A DNA stretch of 64,000 bases from Bradyrhizobium lupini. GTDB lineage: Bacteria; Pseudomonadota; Alphaproteobacteria; Rhizobiales; Xanthobacteraceae. Position 1 is the first letter of the stretch. Each line of letters begins with the position of its first letter. This document shows, piece after piece, positions 55,488-63,963 of the stretch. The DNA is taken from assembly GCF_040939785.1 (NCBI RefSeq), contig NZ_CP162553.1, positions 6,839,001 through 6,903,000 on the forward strand, given 5' to 3'. Below the pieces are notes generated by a model, which was given only the letters and a program-made list of their open reading frames with translations, was not told the DNA's origin and ran no database searches. Position numbers and translations under genes: made by a program.

Positions 55488-55664
55488 GTGGCGGGACAAG
55501 AGTATTTCAACCGGCAGGCTGCGACCCTGCTCAAATACGCGAAAGCGGTTGCCGATCCGGAGGTCGCAGCCGGCCTGGTCGAGAAGGCCGCCGACTTGAA
55601 GGAGCAGGCCGAACGACCTCGCGAGGATGCCGGTGACGAGGCGCCCGACGCCGCCGGCGGATAG
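55488..55664 (+). CDS. Small hypothetical helical protein
   Basis: A 58-residue protein from GTG 55488 with GGTGGAG upstream. The helix YFNRQAATLLKYAKAVADPE then VAAGLVEKAADLKEQAERPR resembles the small helical proteins that Bradyrhizobium encodes near response regulators. A longer frame from 55326 is open but without support. Confidence 0.5.
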   Translation: MAGQEYFNRQAATLLKYAKAVADPEVAAGLVEKAADLKEQAERPREDAGDEAPDAAGG

Positions 55665-55696
55665 TCGTTTCGGGCTGGTCGGCAATGGAGCCGTGA

Positions 55697-56083
55697 GTGA
55701 CCGATCCCGTTCGCATTCTGGTGGCCGAGGATGAAGTCTCCATCCAGCAAATCGTCGAGGAGGCTCTCGCGGAGGGCGGATTCCAGGCCGACATCGCGCC
55801 ATCCGGTGAAGAGGCGCTTTCCCGCTTCCAAGACGACGGCTCCGGATATCGCGCCTTGCTCACCGATATCGGCATCGGCGCCGGACTGAATGGCTGGGTC
55901 CTTGCTCGGCGGATCCGCGAGATCGATCCGGACTTTCCGATCGTTTACATGACTGGCGGGCACTCCGACGAATGGAAGTGGCAAGGCGTGCCGAACAGCA
56001 TCCTCATCGAAAAACCGTTCGCGCCGGCGCAACTGGTCACGGCGATCTCGCAGCTTCTAAATGCGGGCTCGACGCCGGTCTGA
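55697..56083 (+). CDS. Single-domain CheY-like response regulator
   Basis: A 128-residue receiver. GTG 55697 opens TDPVRILVAEDEVSIQQIVE with the acidic pair. The phospho-acceptor Asp57 is in YRALLTDIGIGAG and Lys106 in LIEKPFAPAQL. There is no output domain, so it acts by protein contact or as a phosphate sink. No kinase is adjacent. Confidence 0.9.
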   Translation: MTDPVRILVAEDEVSIQQIVEEALAEGGFQADIAPSGEEALSRFQDDGSGYRALLTDIGIGAGLNGWVLARRIREIDPDFPIVYMTGGHSDEWKWQGVPNSILIEKPFAPAQLVTAISQLLNAGSTPV

Positions 56084-56109
56084 CGGGGCGCGCGGCCGCG
56101 CCGCCGACG

Positions 56110-56203
56110 TCAGAGCAGCGTGACGACCGCCACGACAATCGCCAGGCCTGCTGCCGTCACGCACCAGCACGACACTTCAAGGATTCGTATAACGCGCCCC
56201 CAT
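56110..56203 (-). CDS. Possible tiny single-pass membrane protein (one-base frameshift)
   Basis: If one G is removed from the run after ATG 56203, the minus strand reads MGRVIRILEVSCWC then VTAAGLAIVVAVVTLL and a stop, a typical 30-residue single-helix membrane protein. Without the correction the ATG frame stops after eight codons. Speculative. Confidence 0.25.
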
Positions 56204-56460
56204 TGAACCGTCCTGCCCGGCCACGAGCTTACAACGGGGAACCTTGCTGCCGGAACCGAAACCTTTTCATGCCCTCAGGAATTCAACACAGGGGCTTGAG
56301 CGGAAGGCGGTAGCGATGGCCCCTATGCCGATCAGCGACGTGGTTCTCACAGTATCCCTTATGACGGTCGCCTTCGTAGGTGAGGTCGCGGTCTTTGCTC
56401 TTCTTGGAATTTTCTAGGCGGCAGCGGCTCGGGCCCGGCGGCGATTGAGTGGAAGGCGCG

Positions 56461-56624
56461 ATGTCGACTGTGCAAAGTCTGCTGGCACAGAAACAGCACT
56501 TGTAGAGCGCCTCGAATCCGATCCTGGTCCGAACGAGCGGGAGGAGATCGAGCGGCTTCTTGCGAAGATCGAGACCGCACTGAGGTTGCTGGATCCCGAC
56601 GGCCCAGCCGGCGGAGGCGACTAG
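56461..56624 (+). CDS. Small coiled-coil protein (one-base frameshift)
   Basis: ATG 56461 follows GGAAGG and reads MSTVQSLLAQKQHL, then meets a stop. With one G added near 56502 it continues VERLESDPGPNEREEIERLL then AKIETALRLLDPD to a stop at 56624. The result is a coherent 54-residue amphipathic helical protein, so a single missing base is the best explanation. Function unknown. Confidence 0.5.
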
Positions 56625-56696
56625 CGGTCGAAATGTCCGACTCTGGAACGTACTTGGCCTCGCCGGTTTTTCCCATCCTGACCGGAGGGAAGTGCG

Positions 56697-57161
56697 ATGA
56701 AATCGACGATGGCCCTTGCGTTGGCACTCGCTGCCTCGACATCGACGGTTTTGGCGCAACCGGTCAGATGGACCAGGTACACGATTCCGCAGACCGGCAC
56801 CGCGGTGGATTTCCCATCCTCTATCTTCACGGAAGAAGCCGGTCGCCCCGACGGGTACGGGCAGCGATTCCGAACCGCCGACGGGCGGGCCGACATCACC
56901 ATCCAGGCCGCGCCCAACGTCGCGAACGATTCACCCGCTGCCTTTCTGGCAAGGAAGGGGCCGCCTCTGCGCATCCAATACAAGCGCGTGACACCGCGGT
57001 TCTTCGCGGTATCGAGCTACAAGGGCGACAAGGTCTGGTACGACCGCTGCAACTTCTCGGGGCGGCTGGTCCATTGCGTGCTGATCAATTATCCCGCCGA
57101 AGAAGAGCGCGCCTGGGACGATGTCGTCACCCGCATCAGCCTATCGCTCAGCGGCAAATAG
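56697..57161 (+). CDS. Secreted hypothetical protein
   Basis: A 154-residue exported protein with signal peptide (KSTMALALALAASTSTVLAQ). The mature domain opens WTRYTIPQTGTAVDFPSSIF and continues GYGQRFRTADGRADITIQA and YKGDKVWYDRCNFSGRLVHC with two cysteines that may pair. I have seen this layout in Bradyrhizobium periplasmic proteins of unknown function. GGAGGGAAGTGCG precedes the ATG. Confidence 0.7.
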   Translation: MKSTMALALALAASTSTVLAQPVRWTRYTIPQTGTAVDFPSSIFTEEAGRPDGYGQRFRTADGRADITIQAAPNVANDSPAAFLARKGPPLRIQYKRVTPRFFAVSSYKGDKVWYDRCNFSGRLVHCVLINYPAEEERAWDDVVTRISLSLSGK

Positions 57162-57204
57162 TCGTCACCGGCTTTACGGAACCACGGGCTCCGCAGGCGC
57201 GCGC

Positions 57205-57661
57205 TCATAGCGCGCCGAGGTCGTCCGGCACGTCGCCGAACTTCCGGATCAGCTTGGCGTCCTGAACTTGCCGCTCGAAGGATCTCCCGTTCGCGAGAAC
57301 GCGCTGGCGCCGGAATGGCCCGGCTTGCGTGAGAGCGCCTCCGCCGCATGACCGGGGCGTTGGCGCTCAGGCACTCCGCCGCCTCGCCGGCGGCCACGCC
57401 GTCGTCGGAGAAAACGAACGGCAGAGCGACATAGTAGGTCACATCGGACGTCTGGCTCGTCCTTGCGTTCGCGGGCCCTCGGAAGCCGTCCCGGGCGTAG
57501 CCGGTCGGCACCGTCGATCGGAGCTCGTCCAGTTGGTCCTCCAGAAACTCGGTCGTGAGCAGCAGGACCTTCACGGCTTCCCACGCGTCGCCGCCATTCG
57601 CCGCGATCGTCGGCGGCGGCATCAAGGCCGACGGGGGCCGGACCGGGTAGCTCCCGGGCAT
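57205..57661 (-). CDS. Hypothetical protein with two frameshifts
   Basis: From ATG 57661 the protein reads IAANGGDAWEAVKVLLLTTE, FLEDQLDELRSTVPTGYARD and VTYYVALPFVFSDDGVAAGE then AAECLSANAPVM. The frame changes near 57345 to AEALSRKPGHSGASAFSRTG and again near 57285 to FERQVQDAKLIRKFGDVPDD then LGAL and stop. Each change needs one base. The pieces together give a coherent protein of about 150 residues with no recognised family. Confidence 0.5.
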
Positions 57662-57676
57662 CCTCGTTAGCAACGC

Positions 57677-57706
57677 TTGACACGATGATCAGTGTACACT
57701 TATCAT
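57677..57706 (+). promoter_or_regulatory. Promoter with palindromic operator upstream of the ArsR gene
   Basis: TTGACA (57677-57682) and TATCAT (57701-57706) are spaced by 18 bases as -35 and -10. The near-perfect inverted repeat ATGATCAGTGTACACTTATC (57685-57706, core AGTGTACACT perfect) lies across the spacer and -10. This is the expected position and size of an ArsR-family operator, so the downstream regulator probably represses itself and the SRPBCC and MAPEG genes. Confidence 0.7.
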
Positions 57707-57778
57707 TAGTGATGGCTAATTATGCGCCGAACTGCCACGCAAGTTGCGGACCCACCGAGCATCGGGCGGCGGGTCGCT

Positions 57779-58096
57779 ATGACTAAGGATAGCCTGCAAC
57801 TAGCTGCGCTCGGAGATCCGACTCGCAGAAGGATTTTCGAGCTGGTCGGGGTACGACCACGCACGGTCGTTGAAATCACCCGCGAACTGACTGTTTCTCA
57901 ATCGGCCGTCTCACAGCATCTCAAGGTGCTTCGGGAATCTCGCCTGGTTCGAGCTGAGCCGAAGGGAGCCAGCAACGTCTATCACATCGACCCAGCAGGG
58001 CTCGGCCAGATGCGCGCGTGGCTCGACCGATTCTGGAGCGGCACGCTGGCAGCTTACAAACAAGCCGTCGAGAAACCACCGGAGGTCTCCAGATGA
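57779..58096 (+). CDS. ArsR-family transcriptional regulator
   Basis: A 105-residue winged-helix protein from ATG 57779 (57722 is an alternative start close to the promoter). The ArsR pattern is LQLAALGDPTRRRIFELVGV, the recognition helix VSQSAVSQHLKVLRESRLVR and wing NVYHIDPAGL. No metal-binding cysteines are present, so it may respond to a non-metal signal, as in the ArsR-SRPBCC pairs of this group. Its ATGA overlap with the next gene shows coupling. Confidence 0.9.
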   Translation: MTKDSLQLAALGDPTRRRIFELVGVRPRTVVEITRELTVSQSAVSQHLKVLRESRLVRAEPKGASNVYHIDPAGLGQMRAWLDRFWSGTLAAYKQAVEKPPEVSR

Positions 58097-58578
58097 ACAC
58101 ACGCATATCGGCTGCGCCCGTAAAGCAGTCCATCGTTGTCGAGGCGCCGATCGAGCGCGCGTTCAAGGTCTTCACCGAAGAGTTCGGCAGCTTCAAGCCA
58201 CGCGAGCACAATCTGCTCGCCGTCCGGATCGCAGAGACCGTCTTCGAACCTCGGGTGGGCGGAAGCATCTACGATCGGGGCATAGACGGCAGCGAATGCC
58301 GGTGGGCGCGTGTGTTGGCCTTTGACCCCCCCAATCGAGTCCTTCTAAGCTGGGACATCAGCCCGCGCTGGCAAATCGAGACCGATCCCTCGAAGACCAG
58401 TGAATGGGAGGTGCGGTTTATCGCGGAGACGCCAAGTCGGACCCGTTTGGAGTTGGAACACCGCCACCTCGAACGGCATGGCGAAGGCTGGGAAGGCGTT
58501 CGCAATAGCGTCGATAGTGATCAGGGCTGGCCGCTCTACCTACGGCAATACATCAAGCTGGTCGCCGGAGAGGCTTGA
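58093..58578 (+). CDS. SRPBCC (AHSA1-like) domain protein
   Basis: A 161-residue START-like protein. Landmarks are KQSIVVEAPIERAFKVFTEE, FGSFKPREHNLLAVRIAETV, GGSIYDRGIDGSECRWARVL and DPPNRVLLSWDISPRWQIET, the AHSA1 pattern. The fold binds a hydrophobic ligand in a cavity. ArsR-SRPBCC pairs are frequent and the SRPBCC protein may be the effector-binding partner or an enzyme. It overlaps the regulator by 4 bp. Confidence 0.88.
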   Translation: MNTRISAAPVKQSIVVEAPIERAFKVFTEEFGSFKPREHNLLAVRIAETVFEPRVGGSIYDRGIDGSECRWARVLAFDPPNRVLLSWDISPRWQIETDPSKTSEWEVRFIAETPSRTRLELEHRHLERHGEGWEGVRNSVDSDQGWPLYLRQYIKLVAGEA

Positions 58579-58613
58579 GACGCACTTTTCCGACGCGGAT
58601 TCGTGGAGGCGCA

Positions 58614-59027
58614 ATGGCTGCTTACTCTCTCAGTATCATCGGAGTGCTTGTCCTCTGCCTGTTGTCCATCGTGCTCGCGGTGTACTCGGGGTCGTCCAAA
58701 GGTCGGGCCGGGGCGCTCTCCGGACCGGTCCTGCCGGCGGACGACGACAACCTGCTCTACCGCATCGATCGCGTCCATATGAACTCGGTGGAGGCGATGG
58801 CGCCGTTGGCCATCGCCGCCGTACTGGCGATGATGGTCGGGGCCAGGCCATCGGTAGTTGCAGCCCTGGTGTGGATCTACGTCGCAATCCGTCTGATCCA
58901 CATCGTAGTCTATTTGCGGGGAGGCAATGCCGCCAAAGGCGGGAGTGTCAGAACCATTCTGTATGTTTCAGGAGCACTCGTTAACGTCATTCTCATTGCC
59001 ACTGCTGCCGTGGCAGCCATCGCCTAA
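58614..59027 (+). CDS. MAPEG-family membrane protein
   Basis: A 137-residue protein with four hydrophobic helices. The MAPEG signature region is RIDRVHMNSVEAMAPLAIAA then VLAMMVGARPSVVAALVWIY and RLIHIVVYLRGGN. MAPEG proteins (microsomal glutathione S-transferase family) conjugate or isomerise lipophilic compounds at the membrane. Third gene of the ArsR unit, so the operon may respond to a hydrophobic toxic compound (inference). Confidence 0.88.
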   Translation: MAAYSLSIIGVLVLCLLSIVLAVYSGSSKGRAGALSGPVLPADDDNLLYRIDRVHMNSVEAMAPLAIAAVLAMMVGARPSVVAALVWIYVAIRLIHIVVYLRGGNAAKGGSVRTILYVSGALVNVILIATAAVAAIA

Positions 59028-59283
59028 ATCGCCTGTTCTTGCGCGACACGACAGCAGGAGGAACCGGACCACCGCGGCGAAGGCCTGCGGGTGCGGTTCG
59101 CCGCCCAACTCGAGCAGTAGATGGCATTCGCGACTGCACAGCGCACGCCTCGACGATCCGGGTTGGATCCCACGGCAAGCCACCTAGCGGGTAATGGCTC
59201 TTGATCTGCCGTCCCGGCCCGATCATGCTCACGGCGGTCGGCGCCGTTGGGGCGGCCCGCCGAAAAGTGCAAGGGATGAAACG

Positions 59284-59821
59284 ATGAAAGTCTTGCTCGC
59301 TGTTTTTTTCGGTTTCGCTGGTCTGTGCCGCTGCGGCTCTCGCCCAAAGTCCATATGCCGGCATGCAGACCCGTTCGATCAAGGCGGTGTCCGATCAGCA
59401 GGGGACCGATCTCCGGGAGGGACGCGGAATGGGGCTCGCCCTTGCCGCCGAACTCAACGGCTATCCTGGCCCTTCTCACGTCCTTGAACTAACCGACGGG
59501 TTGGACCTCACGCCCGCGCAACGCCTTCGTGTCCAGGAGCTCTTCGACACCATGAAGGCGGAGGCCGTTCCGGTCGGGGTCCGGCTGTTGTCGCAGGAAG
59601 CAACTCTTGACGAACAGTTCGCCAGCCGCACCCTGAACGAAGAGACCCTGAAGAAGTCCGTCGACGAAATCGCACTGACGCAAGGCGCGTTGCGCGCCAT
59701 CCATCTCAAGCATCATCTTCTGGTTCGGACGATTTTGAATGGCGAGCAGCTGACGAAGTATGCGCAATTGAGGGGGTATACTGCGGACGGCTCCATGCCA
59801 GCGCACCGTCATCCGCACTAG
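59284..59821 (+). CDS. Periplasmic Spy/CpxP-like protein (one-base frameshift at a T7 run)
   Basis: ATG 59284 opens MKVLLAVF and then a run of seven T (59303-59309). As written the frame goes out of phase with the rest; with one T removed it reads SVSLVCAAAALAQSPYAGMQ, a perfect signal peptide, and continues into the large open frame. The mature part is helical (LTDGLDLTPAQRLRVQELFD, TMKAEAVPVGVRLLSQEATL then FASRTLNEETLKKSVDEIAL), the pattern of CpxP/Spy and heavy-metal-sensing periplasmic chaperones. It ends His-rich (PAHRHPH). Best explained as a homopolymer sequencing error. Confidence 0.7.
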
Positions 59822-59933
59822 GTCTCCTGCCGCGAAAGCGGCCCACGCCCGAACCTGTGCTTCCCCACGGGCCCATGCCGGTCCGGGGTTCAGCGAGGGC
59901 CGCATGCGCAGAGTTCATGTGATCTCTCGTCCC

Positions 59934-60722
59934 TCAAGCGTTGACGAGCACTTCGATCAGGCGAAGCGCATCCGCGGTACCATCCGCTTCGCCCTTCTCG
60001 AAATCCTGCTCGCCGAGGCCCATCGTGTTTGTGACGTGAGCGATGCAAAGAACCTTCGCCTGCTTGGCTTCGGCGAACGCGTAGAGCGCCGCCGCTTCCA
60101 TTTCGACCGCCAGGATGCCGCGATTTCGCGCCTGCGCGATCGCGTGTTCGGTCTCTCGAAAAGGAGCGTCCGTCGTCCAGCTGTCGCCGGTCATCACGTT
60201 CAACCCCGAATCCTCCGCAGCACGCGCCATGGTCGCGAGGAGTCGAGGTTCGGCACGCGCAAACTCTGCCGGATCGGCGTAATGGTAGCTGGTTCCTTCG
60301 TCCCGCAACGCCCGGTCGATCATCACGAAGTACGGCGGTGCTCTTACCGCCTTGATTTGGCCCGCCGAGGTGACGCTGATCAGCAGCTTGCATTCACTCG
60401 CGAACAATTCTTCCGCAACGAGAACGGCAAAAGGAGCGCCGACCGCGCAACCCACGATACCGATCCGCCTGCCGGCATCGAGGTCAAACGTATAGAGGTC
60501 CGTGTGGTAGCATGGCCAATCCTCCGCACGTCGAGCCCGTCCATCCCGCCTCAATCGGCGGACGATGTCGCCATCGGGATCGAGCACGCAGACTTCCGGT
60601 ACGGACTTGAACGCGAGTTGTTTCTGTCGTCTTGCTTCCCGAAGCAATGCTCTGGGCTCGAATACCGAAGGGGCGGCGGAGTTCTTGTTGTCGAGAATTG
60701 GTGGGATACCCATACTGCACAA
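59934..60722 (-). CDS. Nucleoside phosphorylase (uridine/purine type)
   Basis: A 262-residue protein of the NP-I phosphorylase family. Landmarks are RRIGIVGCAVGAPFAVLVAE, LLISVTSAGQIKAVRAPPYF, the substrate loop EDSGLNVMTGDSWTTDAPFR and AVEMEAAALYAFAEAKQAKV, where the Met-Glu pair (VEMEAAAL) contacts the ribose. It cleaves a nucleoside with phosphate to base and ribose-1-phosphate. Divergent from the methyltransferase gene. Confidence 0.88.
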   Translation of the reverse strand: MCSMGIPPILDNKNSAAPSVFEPRALLREARRQKQLAFKSVPEVCVLDPDGDIVRRLRRDGRARRAEDWPCYHTDLYTFDLDAGRRIGIVGCAVGAPFAVLVAEELFASECKLLISVTSAGQIKAVRAPPYFVMIDRALRDEGTSYHYADPAEFARAEPRLLATMARAAEDSGLNVMTGDSWTTDAPFRETEHAIAQARNRGILAVEMEAAALYAFAEAKQAKVLCIAHVTNTMGLGEQDFEKGEADGTADALRLIEVLVNA

Positions 60723-60748
60723 CCGGAAAAAGCTGGAGGACGACCGGC

Positions 60749-61374
60749 ATGTCAGCCGTGGATCGTGAGGCGCACTGGCAAAATGTCTACAGCACGAAAG
60801 GCGAGAAGGAAGTCAGTTGGTTTCAGGAAAAGCCCTCGAAATCGCTCGAGTTGATCGCACGTTGCGGCGCGGATCCGGACAGTGCCATCATCGACGTCGG
60901 CGGCGGCGCATCCCGTCTTGTAGACGAATTGCTGAAGGCCGAGTATCGCAACGTCACCATCCTCGATCTGTCGGAAGCCGCGCTCGCCACCTCGCGCGAG
61001 CGGATCGGTTCCCGGTCGGAGGAGGTCAAATGGATCTCCGGAGACGCGACGACCTGGCAGCCATCCGAGCAGTACGACATCTGGCATGATCGGGCCGCCT
61101 TTCATTTTCTGACGGAAGCACAAGACAGGCAAGATTACCTCGCGCGGCTCAAGTCGGCGCTTCGCCACGGTGGAAAGTTCATCATCGGCACATTTGCGCT
61201 CGACGGCCCCGAGCGGTGCAGTGGACCCCGGTGCAGCGCTACGACGCCAACGGTTTGGCGGCCGTGCTCGGTCCCGACTTCCGCTTGCTTTCCCATGAGT
61301 TGGAGGAGCATCGGACGCCTTGGGGAGCCTTGCAGATGTTCCAGTTCAGTAGCTTCACCTTCAGTCCTGGGTGA
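60749..61374 (+). CDS. Class I SAM-dependent methyltransferase (one-base frameshift)
   Basis: ATG 60749 follows GGAGGACGACCGGC. The protein reads HWQNVYSTKGEKEVSWFQEK, the SAM-binding motif AIIDVGGGASRLVDELLKA, ILDLSEAALATSRERI and DIWHDRAAFHFLTEAQDRQD, as in thiopurine/tellurite-type methyltransferases. At the C4 run 61226-61229 the frame shifts; with one base added it continues VQRYDANGLAAVLGPDFRLL then SHELEEHRTPWGALQMFQFS to a stop at 61374. Without the fix it reads through into the Cys-rich gene. Such enzymes are often found next to metal-resistance genes. Confidence 0.82.
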
Positions 61375-61405
61375 CAGAGATAAGGTCCAGAGGGAAGGAA
61401 TCGCC

Positions 61406-61618
61406 TTGCAACTCGAATCGACGCTGACGTGCCCCGATTGTGGCCACCGCAGCCTGGAAGTTATGCCCCAGGACGCCTGCCAGTTCTTCTACGACTGCAA
61501 GGGCTGCGGGGTTCGTTTGAAGCCGAAGGCCGGCGACTGTTGCGTTTTCTGCAGCTTCGGGTCGGTCCCGTGCCCGCCTATTCAATCCGGAGATGCGGAC
61601 GGCGCGTGCTGCGGCTGA
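61406..61618 (+). CDS. Cysteine-rich metal-cluster-associated protein
   Basis: A 70-residue protein from TTG 61406 with GGAAGGA upstream. Two CxxC/CxxxxC pairs open it (STLTCPDCGHRSLEVMPQDA then CQFFYDCKGCGVRLKPKAGD), followed by the signature CCVFCSFGSVPCPPI. That signature is known from small proteins next to methyltransferase and metal-resistance genes. The eleven cysteines suggest it binds zinc, copper or a similar metal. It lies 31 bases after the methyltransferase stop. Confidence 0.75.
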   Translation: MQLESTLTCPDCGHRSLEVMPQDACQFFYDCKGCGVRLKPKAGDCCVFCSFGSVPCPPIQSGDADGACCG

Positions 61619-61694
61619 ATCCGGGAGGCCGGGCTGGCGAACATGTGAACCCGACGGACTTCCATAGTTCCTCCGTCCGTGGGATGGTCGCGGC

Positions 61695-62042
61695 ATGCGG
61701 CGACTGCTCAAAATCGCGTTTGCGGTCTTTGTGACCCTCGGCTTGGCGTTGACGCCCTTGGCGGCGCCGGCGGCCGCTGCGCATGTTCACGCGGACTGGA
61801 TGATCGACATGTCGATGTCGGCCGACATGCCCTGCTGCCCCGACGAGCAGAAGAGCCCGGACTGCCATGACTGCCCGCTGGTTGCGATGTGCGTCCTCAA
61901 GACGGCGCAGGCGGGCCCCTCCGAGTCCGCCGCCCTCCCGCTGCGGCACGCGATCCGGACCACCCACCTGGTCGCGCAAGACTTGGCCGGCGACGGTTTG
62001 ACCCGTCCACCTCCCGACCAACCCCCTCGAATCCTGGCCTGA
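61695..62042 (+). CDS. DUF2946-like secreted protein with Cys/His/Met-rich patch
   Basis: A 115-residue exported protein. The signal peptide is RRLLKIAFAVFVTLGLALTP then LAAPAAAAH, followed by DMSMSADMPCCPDEQKSPDC and HDCPLVAMCVLK, the Cys/His/Met-rich patch of DUF2946/DUF2946-like proteins found at the head of Cus operons. It probably binds copper in the periplasm. Likely first gene of the efflux unit. Confidence 0.75.
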   Translation: MRRLLKIAFAVFVTLGLALTPLAAPAAAAHVHADWMIDMSMSADMPCCPDEQKSPDCHDCPLVAMCVLKTAQAGPSESAALPLRHAIRTTHLVAQDLAGDGLTRPPPDQPPRILA

Positions 62043-62137
62043 GCGGCGCCTTGACGCCGACTGCATCCGTGCGCCTCGCGCCGCGCGGGTGACGCACGCC
62101 GCCTCGGCGGCGAATTCAGGATATGAGGACACAGAAC

Positions 62138-62545
62138 ATGAAGACGTCTACCTTTGAGCGCACCGTCCAGGCGGCGTTGATCGCTGCCGCCATAGCCGGC
62201 ACAAGCACGGCCGCATTGGCCGACATCAAGGACTACAAGTTCGAACTCGTCGACCAGTCGGTCCAGGCGGGGCCTGACAAGATCGTCACTGTGAGGCTGG
62301 TGAACACCAAGACCGGCAAACCTGTGCCGGATGCGGTGATCTTCGCCAGCCGTCTGGACATGGCTCCGGACGGCATGCAGGAGATGGCGACCAAGGTCAC
62401 GCCCATACCGGGGGCGGAGCCCGGCACGTACCGCTTCAAGGCGACCTTCGGCATGGCGGGGCGGTGGCAGCTTTCGCTCGGCGCCAAGGTCCAGGGCGAG
62501 ACCGGCACCGTCGAGAACAAGCTCGTCATCACGGCGCAGAAGTGA
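62138..62545 (+). CDS. FixH-family periplasmic protein
   Basis: A 135-residue protein with signal peptide (TVQAALIAAAIAGTSTAALA) and an immunoglobulin-like domain of the FixH type: FELVDQSVQAGPDKIVTVRL, VNTKTGKPVPDAVIFASRLD and GTYRFKATFGMAGRWQLSLG. Such proteins occur with Cus-type efflux systems, and FixH itself works in copper delivery to cytochrome oxidase. The stop overlaps the next gene's GTG by 4 bp. Confidence 0.85.
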   Translation: MKTSTFERTVQAALIAAAIAGTSTAALADIKDYKFELVDQSVQAGPDKIVTVRLVNTKTGKPVPDAVIFASRLDMAPDGMQEMATKVTPIPGAEPGTYRFKATFGMAGRWQLSLGAKVQGETGTVENKLVITAQK

Positions 62546-63963
62546 CCCGCGCCTTCGCAGCAAGCCTCGCCGCCGCGTTGATCGCGGCGGCGGGCATCGC
62601 GTTCGTCGTCGCCGGCCCGCAGCGGCCGGCGGCGCGAGCCGTCGCCGTGATCGGCTCGGCTGCGGCAGAGGAGAGCGGCGCCCCGATCTACTACCAGGAT
62701 CCCGACGGCAAGCCGTTGTACTCGCCTGTCCCGAGAAAGACCCCGGATGGCCGGGATTACCGCGCCGTGCCCGCCGGCGCCGACGTCAGCTTCGACGACG
62801 AGCAGGCGCCAAGCTCGCCGCCGGCGACAACGGCGGCCGGGGGCGCCTCCGAAGAGCGCAAGATCAAATACTACCGCAATCCCATGGGCCTGCCGGACAC
62901 CTCGCCGACGCCGAAGAAGGATTCCATGGGGATGGACTACATCCCAGTCTATGAGGGCGAGGACAGCGACGACGGCTCCATCAAACTCTCGCCCGGGAAG
63001 ATCCAGCGGACCGGCGTCAAGTCGGAGCCCGCAGCGATGCGGGTGATCCGCACCACTGTCAGGGCGCCGGGCACGATCGCGCTCGACCAGCGGCGGATCT
63101 CTGTCGTCGCGATGCGGGCGGAAAGCTTCATCCTGAAGGTGGCCGACGTGACGACCGGATCTCACGTGGTCAAGGGGCAGCCGCTGATGGAGGTCTACAG
63201 CCCATCCGTCTCCTCTGCTGCCGCCGAGTACCTCACCACCATCACCTCGAAGACGACCAGTGGCGACGTTCAGTATGGCCGTGGATCGCGCCAGCGCCTG
63301 ATGAACCTGGACGTGCCCGATGCCGCGATCTCGGCCATCGAGAAGAGCCGGATCGTGCCGACCTCGATCGGGTGGACTTCGCCTCGCGACGGCATCGTGC
63401 TCGAGCGCAACGCCGTCGAAGGCATGCGCGTCGAGCCCGGCGGGGTCCTGTTCCGCATCGCCGACCATTCGGTCGTGTGGGCCCTGATCGACGTCGCCGA
63501 ACGCGACCTCGGCATGATCGCCAAGGGCCAGCCGGTCACGGTCAAGGCGCGGAGCTTTCCCGGACGGGACTTCACGGGGAAGGTCCAGGTGATCTACCCG
63601 GAGATCAACAAGGAGACCCGGACCGCGCGCGTCCGCATCGAACTGCAGAATCCGGACCTGATCCTGCTGCATGACATGTACGTCGACGCCGACATCGACA
63701 CCGGGAGCGGCGAGGCGGTCCTCACGGTGCCCGAGAGCGCCGTGATGGACACCGGCGCCCGGCAGGCCGTTTTTGTCGACAAGGGACAGGGCCGGCTGGA
63801 GCCGCGCGAGGTCAAGCTCGGCCATCGTGGCGGCGGCTTCGTGGAGATCCGGCAGGGGCTCGCGGAAGGCGACGCCGTGGTGGTCTCGGCGAACTTCCTG
63901 ATCGACGCCGAAAGCAATCTGAAGGCCGCCCTGAAGGGCTTTGCCGAGGGGGCGCAGCAATGA
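62542..63963 (+). CDS. cusB: Efflux RND transporter periplasmic adaptor (CusB-like)
   Basis: A 473-residue membrane-fusion protein from GTG 62542, in GTGA overlap with the FixH-like gene. After a membrane anchor there are two heavy-metal-binding-domain repeats, YYQDPDGKPLYSPVPRKTPD and YYRNPMGLPDTSPTPKKDSM then GMDYIPVY. The CusB-type core follows: RTTVRAPGTIALDQRRISVV, GSHVVKGQPLMEVYSPSVSS, IGWTSPRDGIVLERNAVEGM and LFRIADHSVVWALIDVAERD. It links the inner-membrane RND pump to an outer-membrane channel for Cu(I)/Ag(I) efflux. Stop overlaps the pump gene start (ATGA). Confidence 0.9.
   Translation: MTRAFAASLAAALIAAAGIAFVVAGPQRPAARAVAVIGSAAAEESGAPIYYQDPDGKPLYSPVPRKTPDGRDYRAVPAGADVSFDDEQAPSSPPATTAAGGASEERKIKYYRNPMGLPDTSPTPKKDSMGMDYIPVYEGEDSDDGSIKLSPGKIQRTGVKSEPAAMRVIRTTVRAPGTIALDQRRISVVAMRAESFILKVADVTTGSHVVKGQPLMEVYSPSVSSAAAEYLTTITSKTTSGDVQYGRGSRQRLMNLDVPDAAISAIEKSRIVPTSIGWTSPRDGIVLERNAVEGMRVEPGGVLFRIADHSVVWALIDVAERDLGMIAKGQPVTVKARSFPGRDFTGKVQVIYPEINKETRTARVRIELQNPDLILLHDMYVDADIDTGSGEAVLTVPESAVMDTGARQAVFVDKGQGRLEPREVKLGHRGGGFVEIRQGLAEGDAVVVSANFLIDAESNLKAALKGFAEGAQQ

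Noticed and set aside
62233..63960. A 575-residue open frame on the minus strand opposite the CusB gene
   Set aside because: It is Asp/Arg/His-rich antisense of a high-GC gene with clear CusB motifs on the plus strand.
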